Below are positions 46,855 to 54,007 of a stretch of 64,000 nt of DNA, one piece after another. Location of the stretch: assembly GCF_002846395.1 (NCBI RefSeq), contig NZ_PJMU01000002.1, positions 248,001 through 312,000 of the forward strand. Direction: 5' to 3'. Position 1 is the first letter of the stretch, and each line of letters opens with the position of its first letter. The position numbers and the translations under genes are program-made. A model generated the notes under the pieces. The model was not told the origin of the DNA, did no database searches, and saw only the letters and a list, made by a program, of their open reading frames with translations. This DNA comes from Pontibacter ramchanderi. GTDB lineage: Bacteria; Bacteroidota; Bacteroidia; Cytophagales; Hymenobacteraceae.

Positions 46855-47046
46855 TTTTGCAAAACTTAGCCGCTTAACCATATCAAGCTAAAGCATTCTC
46901 ACTGAGGAGAGCGCAGAGGGGTGTTGCAAGGTAGAAGGGTCAGCCTGACCAACTATTAGCATGCTATTACTAAATTCACCTATCTAGCTGTCCGCAAGGG
47001 AATAGTCTCAGTGAAAGAATCGGGCCCATCATGTTAGATTCAGCCC
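46855..47046. other. Non-coding island between two terminators
   Basis: About 190 bases between two strong hairpins contain no credible ORF. TCACTGA near 46899 and TCAGTGA near 47008 could pair over a long loop. It might hide a small RNA or part of an origin region, or be spacer; nothing decisive is visible. Confidence 0.4.
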
Positions 47047-47093
47047 AAACAACAACAGCCGCTACGTAGGTAAAGTAGCGGCTGTTGTTGTTT
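47047..47093. terminator. Perfect 19 bp hairpin terminator downstream of dnaA
   Basis: AAACAACAACAGCCGCTAC (47047-47065) pairs exactly with 47075-47093 around a 9-base loop. A-rich sequence to its left gives a U-rich end for dnaA transcripts on the minus strand, 25 bases past the dnaA stop. Confidence 0.85.
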
Positions 47094-47117
47094 AAAAGTG
47101 CAATGGTCAGGTATAGC

Positions 47118-48542
47118 TTAGCCCGCCTTCGATTTGAATTTCTTCTGAAGCTCCTGTATGCTCACTTTGAATTTCTTATCGGTATCGATCAGGTCAGAAA
47201 CCGTCTGAACCGAGTGAATCACGGTACTGTGGTCGCGGCCGCCGAAGTGGTACCCGATGGACTTGAGCGAATGGCTGGTGAACTCCTTGGCGAAGTACAT
47301 GGCCACCTGACGCGCTGTCACGATTTCTTTCTTACGGGTCTTGGCCTTAAGCGAGTCCAGGCTCACCTGGAAGTATTCGGCCACGGTTTTCTGGATGAAG
47401 TCGAGGTTCACCTCGGTTTCCACATCCTCAATGATATGCTTCAGGGCCTGCTTGGCTAGCTCGAGGTCAATTTCTTTGCGGTTGAGCGACGATTGCGCGA
47501 TCAGGGAGATCAGTACGCCTTCGAGTTCACGCACGTTGGTATCCACGCTGTAGGCCAGGTATTCCACCACGTTGTCCGGGATGTCGATGCCGTCGCCCTG
47601 CATCTTTTTCTGGATGATGGCCATACGTGTCTCGAAGTCCGGGCTTTGCAGGTCGGCGGTGAGGCCCCACTTAAAGCGGGACAACAGACGCTCTTCGAGC
47701 CCTTTCAGGTCACGTGGCGGACAGTCGGAGGTCATCACAATCTGCTTGCCGGACTGGTGCAGGTGGTTGAAGATGTGGAAGAACATTTCCTGCGTCTTCT
47801 CCTTGCCGCTCAGAAACTGCACGTCGTCGATGATCAGGATGTCTACCAGCAAATAGAAGTTGGCAAAGTCCTGCACATTGTTTGTCTTGAGCGACTCGAT
47901 GAACTGGTTCACGAATTTCTCGGACGACACGTAGAGCACGAACTTATCCGGGTTGCTGTTTTTGATGTGGTTGCCAATGGCTTGCACCAGGTGGGTTTTG
48001 CCCAGTCCCACGCCACCGTATACCATCAGCGGGTTAAAAGAGGTCGTGCCAGGTTTGTTGGCCACGGCGTATCCGGCTGAACGGGCAAGGCGGTTACAGT
48101 CTCCTTCAATATAGTTCTCGAAGGTATAGGCACTGTTGAGCTGCGAGTTCAGGAAGTTCCGGTCGATGGTCTTCGACTCGAACGGGCTCTTGATAAAGTT
48201 CTGCTCCGGCCGGTAAGAATTCACGACGGCCTGCGGTATTTTCTTGGTCGGGATATTGACCGTTTGCGGCTTGTTAGACTCGTTTCCACGGTCCACAATA
48301 ATTGAGTACTCCAGGCGCCCCTCACTGCCCATTTCCTGGTAAATTACCTTCTTCAGCAAACCTACATAGTGCTCTTCCAGCCACTCATAAAAGAATTGGC
48401 TGGGCACCTGTATGGTGAGCACGTTGTCGCGCAGGGACAAAGGCTTGATCGGTTCGAACCAGGTCTTAAAGCTCTGCTCGCCAATATTTTCCTTAATTAC
48501 CTGTAGACAGTTACTCCATACTGTTGAACAGTCTTTTATCAT
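47118..48542 (-). CDS. dnaA: Chromosomal replication initiator protein DnaA
   Basis: A 474-residue protein from ATG 48542 (MIKDCSTVWSNCLQVIKENI); a TTG four codons earlier is possible. Domain I covers residues 1-80, a linker follows, then the AAA+ domain with Walker A GGVGLGKTHLVQAIG and Walker B DILIIDDVQFLSGKEKTQ. Domain IV is the DNA-binding helix-turn-helix with the DnaA signature GGRDHSTVIHSVQ. It binds DnaA boxes and opens oriC. A perfect DnaA box lies about 125 bases upstream, and gene orientation diverges around this locus. Confidence 0.97.
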   Translation of the reverse strand: MIKDCSTVWSNCLQVIKENIGEQSFKTWFEPIKPLSLRDNVLTIQVPSQFFYEWLEEHYVGLLKKVIYQEMGSEGRLEYSIIVDRGNESNKPQTVNIPTKKIPQAVVNSYRPEQNFIKSPFESKTIDRNFLNSQLNSAYTFENYIEGDCNRLARSAGYAVANKPGTTSFNPLMVYGGVGLGKTHLVQAIGNHIKNSNPDKFVLYVSSEKFVNQFIESLKTNNVQDFANFYLLVDILIIDDVQFLSGKEKTQEMFFHIFNHLHQSGKQIVMTSDCPPRDLKGLEERLLSRFKWGLTADLQSPDFETRMAIIQKKMQGDGIDIPDNVVEYLAYSVDTNVRELEGVLISLIAQSSLNRKEIDLELAKQALKHIIEDVETEVNLDFIQKTVAEYFQVSLDSLKAKTRKKEIVTARQVAMYFAKEFTSHSLKSIGYHFGGRDHSTVIHSVQTVSDLIDTDKKFKVSIQELQKKFKSKAG

Positions 48543-48647
48543 CCAATTTTCCAAAACACACTAAGATTCGTTTGGTGAAACAAACCTCTCCTTGACGGCG
48601 GGGGGTTACAAATTTGACTAATTTATTCTAAACAAAAAATTATTTAT

Positions 48648-49586
48648 TCACGAAGTTAATACAGGGTTATCCACAGCCAAAACAGCCGTCCTTGTATCGG
48701 TCCTACGCTTTGATTTTCTGCTGAATGTAACATCTATTCTGCCCAAAAACAAGCCCGACCAGCCTACTTGGTTGATCATCGTTTCGTGGCCGTTTTCGTG
48801 GCGCAGCACCTCGGGCTTTTCCATGAAGGTATGGGTGTGCCCGCCCAGTATTAAATCGATGCCGCTGACCTGCGTGGCCAGCTTGCGGTCGTCTATCTTA
48901 TCGTTGTCGTAGCTATAGCCCAGGTGCGAGAGGCAGATCACGTAATGGCATTTTTCTTTTTCGCGCAAGGCCTGCACCATTTCGCGAGCTTTCTCCACGG
49001 GGTCCAGGTATACGGTTTCGCCGTACATGTTCTTGCTCACCAACCCATCGAGCTCTATACCCAGGCCAAATATGCCTACCCGTATACCTTGCTTGTCGAA
49101 CACCTTGTAAGGCTGAAAACGGTCTTTTAGGATGGTGTTGGAAAAGTCGTAGTTGGCCGTGAGGAACGGAAAACCAGCCAATGGCAGTTGCTTCTGCAGC
49201 CCCTCCAGCCCGATATCGAAGTCGTGGTTGCCGAGCGTCGCGGCGTCGTAGCCCATCTGGGTCATGAGTTTGTACTCGAGCTCGCCCTCAAAAAAGTTGA
49301 AATAAGGTGTGCCCTGCCAGATGTCGCCGGAGTCAAGCAAAAGCACGTTAGGTTCCTGCTGCCGGATGCTTTTGATCAGCGTGGCACGACGGGCCATCCC
49401 CCCCATGCCGCCATACTTGCGCCCGTCGTCCGGGAAAGGGTCGATGCGCGAGTGCTGGTCGTTGGTGTGCAGGATGGTGAGTTTGATGCCATCGCGGGCT
49501 GCTGCCTCTGCCGATAGCGGTAACCCCAGCATGCTGATACCTGCCGCGCCTAGGGCGGTGTGCTTTAAAAAGTCTCTTCTCTTCAT
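48648..49586 (-). CDS. Twin-arginine-exported metallophosphatase, 5'-nucleotidase N-terminal domain
   Basis: A 312-residue protein with a twin-arginine signal (KRRDFLKHTALGAAGISMLG). The calcineurin-like metal site is intact: ILHTNDQHSRID, LLLDSGDIWQGTP, ATLGNHDFDIGLEGL, VICLSHLGYSYDND and LILGGHTHTF. This equals the catalytic half of UshA-type 5'-nucleotidases. The C-terminal half is encoded separately by the gene just upstream (14-base gap), so the enzyme is split. It should release phosphate from nucleotides in the periplasm. A perfect DnaA box lies within its last codons. Confidence 0.9.
   Translation of the reverse strand: MKRRDFLKHTALGAAGISMLGLPLSAEAAARDGIKLTILHTNDQHSRIDPFPDDGRKYGGMGGMARRATLIKSIRQQEPNVLLLDSGDIWQGTPYFNFFEGELEYKLMTQMGYDAATLGNHDFDIGLEGLQKQLPLAGFPFLTANYDFSNTILKDRFQPYKVFDKQGIRVGIFGLGIELDGLVSKNMYGETVYLDPVEKAREMVQALREKEKCHYVICLSHLGYSYDNDKIDDRKLATQVSGIDLILGGHTHTFMEKPEVLRHENGHETMINQVGWSGLFLGRIDVTFSRKSKRRTDTRTAVLAVDNPVLTS
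48667..48675 (+). promoter_or_regulatory. Perfect DnaA box
   Basis: TTATCCACA matches the DnaA consensus exactly. It lies 125 bases upstream of the dnaA start, inside the end of the metallophosphatase gene and next to an AT-rich stretch (48600-48660). It may serve dnaA autoregulation or the origin. Confidence 0.6.
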
Positions 49587-49600
49587 GGGTCAGGTATAGC

Positions 49601-50356
49601 TTATTGAATGACAGTCACGCGTTTTTCGGCTGGGGCGGTCACCTGCTTGCCGGCCGCTGTGAGCTGCTGTATGTGCCGATGTATGGCATCGCGCAGCAAA
49701 AGGCCCAGTTTCTCGTATTGGATCGGGTTCTTGAGCATGTCAAGTTTATCGCCGCCTCCTGCCAGGTAATCAGACGTGAGCAAGGTATAGGTCTTGTTCG
49801 GGTCGAAGGGCTGGCCTTTGATTTTGATATCCTGTGCCTTGCCATTGGCCACGGTATAGGTGGCATTGCCGATGTAGATGATCTTGCGGGCAGCCGCGTT
49901 GTTGAAAAGCTGTTGTACCGCCTCGCCGCTCAGGGTCAGCACCACCATCTCGTTCTCGAACGGCATCAGCTCAAAAATATGGCCGGTGGTGATGTTGCCT
50001 GCAGGCAGTGGCACACGAAGCCCGCCTTCGGTGGTAACTGACAGGTCGATGGGTTTGCCGTAAACCGGTTCGCTTTGGGCCAGTTGCAGGTCCACCACAA
50101 AATTACCGAGCGGCGATTCGTATTCACCCTTGCCCAGCGCCACAGGGGCCGAGCCTACCACTTCTGACATTTTCACGGTCACCTCCTCGCGGTACGGGGC
50201 CACGAGCGCCTCCACAGCCTGATCAGCGGAGATAGCCTGGTTAACGGCAAGGTCAGTCTCGGTGAGCGTAGCAGCCGGGTGCAGCGGACGCTGGCAGGCT
50301 GCCAAACTCAGGCCTAAGACCAAACCGGAAATGTACTTCAAAAAGGGTCGCTTCAT
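49601..50356 (-). CDS. 5'-nucleotidase C-terminal-domain lipoprotein
   Basis: A 251-residue lipoprotein from MKRPFLKYISG (lipobox LSLAAC, Cys about 21); an earlier in-frame start would bury the signal. The rest is the 5_nucleotid_C fold: SPLGNFVVDLQL, DLSVTTEGGLRVPLPAGNIT, FENEMVVLTLSGEAVQQLF and TYTLLTSDYLAGGGDKL. In UshA this domain binds the nucleoside base and follows the metal domain in one chain; here they are separate. A good promoter (50378-50408) stands directly upstream, so the two genes form one operon. Confidence 0.9.
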   Translation of the reverse strand: MKRPFLKYISGLVLGLSLAACQRPLHPAATLTETDLAVNQAISADQAVEALVAPYREEVTVKMSEVVGSAPVALGKGEYESPLGNFVVDLQLAQSEPVYGKPIDLSVTTEGGLRVPLPAGNITTGHIFELMPFENEMVVLTLSGEAVQQLFNNAAARKIIYIGNATYTVANGKAQDIKIKGQPFDPNKTYTLLTSDYLAGGGDKLDMLKNPIQYEKLGLLLRDAIHRHIQQLTAAGKQVTAPAEKRVTVIQ

Positions 50357-50661
50357 GGGTGCTGCTGTAATTATCCCCAAAGTTATCAACATTGAAGGGG
50401 ATGGGCAACCTTGCCTGCTGAGAATATTTTTATTTCGTCCGCTTCACAAATATTACACGCTGTCACCCAATTATATGTGCCATTCGCTATGTTATGGCAG
50501 CTTGATTTCACTCAAAAAAGTACTTAAGGCATACCTTACGTCTCTTCTAGAGGCATGTGGGAAATTAAATAAAATCAAATTGATCAAATTTTACTACGGA
50601 TAATACTAAATGAATCTTAAAATTCGTAATATAGTAAACTCCTATACCTATCTAACTGGCT
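50357..50661. other. Divergent AT-rich intergenic region, candidate oriC
   Basis: About 305 bases between divergent genes. It contains the promoter at 50378-50408 and two tandem DnaA-box-like words one mismatch from consensus, TTATCCCCA (50371-50379) and TTATCAACA (50383-50391). The segment from about 50540 to 50650 is very AT-rich and could unwind. Gene orientation switches here from minus to plus. A TATACCT copy lies at 50643. The origin call is a hypothesis. Confidence 0.4.
50378..50408 (-). promoter_or_regulatory. Promoter of the split 5'-nucleotidase operon
   Basis: Read on the minus strand: TTG (50408-50406), exactly 20 bases, then TAACTTTG (50385-50378). This is a full match to the Bacteroidota consensus. 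The predicted start near 50371 gives a leader of about 15 bases before ATG 50356. One DnaA-box-like word overlaps the -7 element. Confidence 0.65.
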
Positions 50662-52065
50662 ATGAAGAAACTACCTCTACTCCTTTGCCTTTCCGTCTTC
50701 CTCTTTGCACCGATCGTGGCGCAGGCGACACACATTTACAGTGGCTATATCAGTTATACAGTAGATCCGCAGAACCCGCTCAAGCTGGATCTTGTGTTCA
50801 CGCTCTACACAAAAATTTCCTCCACGGCTGATGATCCATTTGTAATGGTCAGTATGGGAGATGGCAATACTGTAAGAGTTGAAAGAGGTAAAATTATCCG
50901 CTACTCAGCTTATTATGAAAAGGAAATTTTTACATGGAGCCACACCTATGCTGCACCTGGCAACTATACCGTACATTGGACAGGTGAAAATCGGAATGGT
51001 GGCATTTTGAATATACCTGCACCAACTGACCAAGTGAACCTTAAAATACTAACGCGAGTGAAAGTCGGCCCCCCCGTACAAAACCCGCATGGTGCAAAGC
51101 TGGCCGGTGCCCCCTTAGCAGCGGTCTATACGGGAGAGGCCTGGACGCACAACCTCCTGGCTTACGACGAAGACGGCGACCAGCTGCATTACGAGCTTGT
51201 GACACCCAAGCACAGAACCTCTTCTTTCGAGATTGCCGATATACCTGGTTATTGGTTACCGGAAGGGTTAACCGTGAACGAATTCGGCGAACTCCATTGG
51301 CCAGCACCTGGGCAGAAAGGAGAGTATGTAATTGCTGTAAAAATCACAGAAATGCGCAATGGCAGAGAAATAGGCCACACAGTTGTCGACATAAGTTTAA
51401 TAGTGACAGAACGGACAGATCAGCCCAGCATAAGCCTCCTTAACAAAGACCGCCTGACGGTGAACGACGATGGCTCTATACAGACCTGGCCGGGACAACC
51501 GGTGAAGCTGGAATTTTACTTACAGAAGCATCCACAGAGTAACTTACCACTCAGCGCGAGGCAGTATGGAGAGATCGATACGCTAGAGCTAGTGGAGGCT
51601 TCGTTTGCTGTCCGGGATACTGCAGCTGGTCTTGCCATTACCTATTCCTTCACTCCCAATGCTGAAATGGAGCGCACAGAACCTTACTTGATTGGTATGC
51701 GGGGCAGACCGATCGAAAGCAGCCCGCAACAGCAGCAGACCCTCAGGGTGGAACATGCCTGGGCCTTTGCCTACATCTACGTGGGTGAGCAGCGTCGGCC
51801 TCTCTCCTCCGGCGATTATTTTCCACCAGAAAAGCCTAAGCTATACCCGAACCCGGCACGCGGCGAATTCACCTTCGAGGCTCCTGACCTGCCCGGACTT
51901 CACCTGCTGGTGCGTGACATCACGGGCAAAGTCGTGGCGAGCTATACCCTGCAGCCGGGGAGAAACGATTTCGCCCGCCCTGCTAAGCTGGCCTCGGGAC
52001 TCTATACCTATACCCTCACCAGCCAACTATCACCCATCGAAACAGGCAAATTGGTGCTGCAATAG
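50662..52065 (+). CDS. Secreted T9SS cargo protein with type A sorting domain
   Basis: A 467-residue protein with a signal peptide (LLLCLSVFLFAPIVAQA). Residues about 20-135 are beta-rich with a PKD-like phrase (MGDGNT, WSHTYAAPGNYTVHWTGENR). Residues about 150-250 include a cadherin-like/putative-Ig turn (HNLLAYDEDGDQLHYELV, EFGELHWPAPGQ). The last 80 residues are a T9SS type A C-terminal domain: KLYPNPARGEFTFEAPD, LLVRDITGKVV, SGLYTYTL and TGKLVLQ. It is therefore exported across the outer membrane by the type IX system and attached or released. The central function is unknown. Confidence 0.88.
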   Translation: MKKLPLLLCLSVFLFAPIVAQATHIYSGYISYTVDPQNPLKLDLVFTLYTKISSTADDPFVMVSMGDGNTVRVERGKIIRYSAYYEKEIFTWSHTYAAPGNYTVHWTGENRNGGILNIPAPTDQVNLKILTRVKVGPPVQNPHGAKLAGAPLAAVYTGEAWTHNLLAYDEDGDQLHYELVTPKHRTSSFEIADIPGYWLPEGLTVNEFGELHWPAPGQKGEYVIAVKITEMRNGREIGHTVVDISLIVTERTDQPSISLLNKDRLTVNDDGSIQTWPGQPVKLEFYLQKHPQSNLPLSARQYGEIDTLELVEASFAVRDTAAGLAITYSFTPNAEMERTEPYLIGMRGRPIESSPQQQQTLRVEHAWAFAYIYVGEQRRPLSSGDYFPPEKPKLYPNPARGEFTFEAPDLPGLHLLVRDITGKVVASYTLQPGRNDFARPAKLASGLYTYTLTSQLSPIETGKLVLQ

Positions 52066-52124
52066 GTATAGAAACAGCAAGCCCTCCCCTACTGCATGAT
52101 AAGGGAGGACTTTCTATACCTATT
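52061..52124. terminator. Long hairpin with inverted AGGTATA pair between converging genes
   Basis: AATAGGTATAGAAA (52061-52074) pairs exactly with TTTCTATACCTATT (52111-52124). The interior holds a second, imperfect stem of CCCTCCC with GGGAGG. The left arm overlaps the stop codon of the T9SS gene, and the M20 peptidase gene ends at 52139. A T tract is weak, so it may work as a bidirectional block. Confidence 0.65.
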
Positions 52125-52138
52125 TTAAAGATAACTGC

Positions 52139-53470
52139 TTACTTCTTCCCCTTTCCTTCCATGTAGTTCAAGGTCAGGCTTGTCAGCGTCTTCACACCCA
52201 ATTTCAGACCACTTTCATCGATAAAGAAATCAGGGGTATGGTGCGGGGCTACTTCCTCTGGTTTCTTGCCTTTCGACATGCCGCCCACGAACAAAAACAA
52301 GCCAGGTATTTTCTCCTGGTAAAAAGCAAAATCCTCGGCACCTGTCACAGCCTTAGCCAGCACCACCTTGTCGCGCCCTGCCACGGTGTGCAGGGTAGGC
52401 AGCATGCGCTCTGTCAGGGCAGGGTCGTTGTAGGTAACCGGGGTCTGCGGGATGATCACCACTTCTGCCACAGCGCCACTGCTCTCTGCAATTTTGGTGG
52501 CCGTGAGGTTGATCTTCTCGTGCAGCTTCTTCTGCATTTCTACATCCAGCGCCCGGATCGTGCCTTCCATCAGCACCTCCTCCGGTATGATGTTGTTGCG
52601 CACACCTCCGTGGATGCTGCCTACCGTGATCACAGCGGCGCCTTCCGGCAGTTGCGTCTGGCGGCTGATGATGGTCTGCAGACCGTTGATAATCTGTGCT
52701 GACACCACGATTGGGTCTATACCTGACCAAGGGTAAGCGCCGTGAGACTGCTTGCCTTTTACTTTGATCCGGAAGATGTCGGCGCTCGCCATGGTGCCGC
52801 CAGGCGTGTACTTGATGGTACCCACCTCGGTCTGTGAGTTGATGTGCAGGCCGAAGATCACCTCCGGTTTTGGTCCTTTGCCGAGCACGCCTTCCTTCAC
52901 CATCAGGGCGGCACCGCCTTCCTCGCCTATCGGAGACCCCTCCTCAGCGGGCTGGAAGATAAACTTCACGGTTCCTTTCAAGTCGTTTTTCATACCTGCC
53001 AGAATCTCGGCAGCTCCCATCAGCATGGCAATGTGGGTATCGTGCCCGCAGGCATGCATCACGCCCACTTCCTGGCCATTGTAGGTACTGCGCTCTTTGG
53101 AGGCAAAAGGCAAATCTACCCGCTCTGTTACCGGCAGTCCGTCAATGTCGGCACGCAACGCTACGACCGGTCCGGGTTTGCCACCTTTCAGGATGCCCAC
53201 CACACCGGTATGCGCCACACCGGTCTGCACTTCCATACCTAGTTTGCGGAGATGAGCGGCAATCTTCTCGGCTGTTTTAGTTTCGCGGTTGCCCAGTTCC
53301 GGGTACTGGTGGAAATCGCGGCGCCATTCAATCACTTTCGGCTCCAGTTTATCGGCCATGGTGTTGGCTTTGGCAATCAGTTTGGAGTCCTGCGCAAAGG
53401 CAGGTATGGTCACCAGCAGCCCCAGGCAGAGAGGTAGCGACTTTTGGAGGAAGGTATAAGGATGTTTCAT
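52139..53470 (-). CDS. M20-family amidohydrolase/peptidase, secreted
   Basis: A 443-residue zinc hydrolase with a signal peptide (LPLCLGLLVTIPAFAQ). The M20D pattern is clear: GVMHACGHDTHIAMLMGAAE (metal cysteine/histidines), FIFQPAEEGSPIGEEGGA (catalytic and metal glutamates), FGLHINSQTEVGTI and a dimerisation domain with GKQSHGAYPWSGIDPIVVS. Family members cleave N-acyl amino acids or indole-acetyl conjugates. Being exported, it may trim amino-acid conjugates in the periplasm. It stands alone, converging on the T9SS gene. Confidence 0.92.
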   Translation of the reverse strand: MKHPYTFLQKSLPLCLGLLVTIPAFAQDSKLIAKANTMADKLEPKVIEWRRDFHQYPELGNRETKTAEKIAAHLRKLGMEVQTGVAHTGVVGILKGGKPGPVVALRADIDGLPVTERVDLPFASKERSTYNGQEVGVMHACGHDTHIAMLMGAAEILAGMKNDLKGTVKFIFQPAEEGSPIGEEGGAALMVKEGVLGKGPKPEVIFGLHINSQTEVGTIKYTPGGTMASADIFRIKVKGKQSHGAYPWSGIDPIVVSAQIINGLQTIISRQTQLPEGAAVITVGSIHGGVRNNIIPEEVLMEGTIRALDVEMQKKLHEKINLTATKIAESSGAVAEVVIIPQTPVTYNDPALTERMLPTLHTVAGRDKVVLAKAVTGAEDFAFYQEKIPGLFLFVGGMSKGKKPEEVAPHHTPDFFIDESGLKLGVKTLTSLTLNYMEGKGKK

Positions 53471-53535
53471 TTCCAGGTTTAAAGGTTTACTTCCTCTAAA
53501 GCTACATAATTTTTGGGATTGCCGTACAACAATCC

Positions 53536-53916
53536 ATGCTACAGCAATGGAAAGCCACCGTTCGGAAACTGAAAGAGGACATCTATACCTTATACCTTGC
53601 CTACCGTGATCCGCGCGTGCCTTTTCATGCCAAGGTGGTGCTCATCATCACAGTCGCCTACGCCTTCAGCCCCATCGACCTGATACCGGACTTTATACCT
53701 GTGCTCGGTTACCTCGACGACCTGCTGTTGCTCCCGCTTGGTATCTGGCTATCTATTAAACTTATACCTAATGAAGTGGTGCAGGAATACAGGGAGAAAG
53801 CTAAGCAGCAGCTGTTGGAGCGAAAGCCAAACTACATCATGGCGGGCATCATTGTCCTGATCTGGCTCTTAGCAGGCTTTTGGCTATACCTCCGTTTTGT
53901 GGTTCACGTAAACTAA
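53536..53916 (+). CDS. DUF1232 (YkvA-like) membrane protein
   Basis: A 126-residue protein. The DUF1232 core DPRVPFHAKVVLIITVAYAF, SPIDLIPDFIPVLGYLDDLL is diagnostic, followed by a C-terminal hydrophobic helix IIVLIWLLAGFWLYLRFVV. The family is widespread and its role is unknown. It carries five TATACCT copies in about 300 bases (53584, 53591, 53694, 53763, 53885), the densest coding example in the window. It diverges from the M20 gene. Confidence 0.9.
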   Translation: MLQQWKATVRKLKEDIYTLYLAYRDPRVPFHAKVVLIITVAYAFSPIDLIPDFIPVLGYLDDLLLLPLGIWLSIKLIPNEVVQEYREKAKQQLLERKPNYIMAGIIVLIWLLAGFWLYLRFVVHVN

Positions 53917-54007
53917 AGTCACAGCGATAAAACCACCAGACCTTTTCCCTGCTTTTTATAAGCTGCGGGAGAAAGTATATATTTACAGGAAATAACACGC
54001 ATACACG

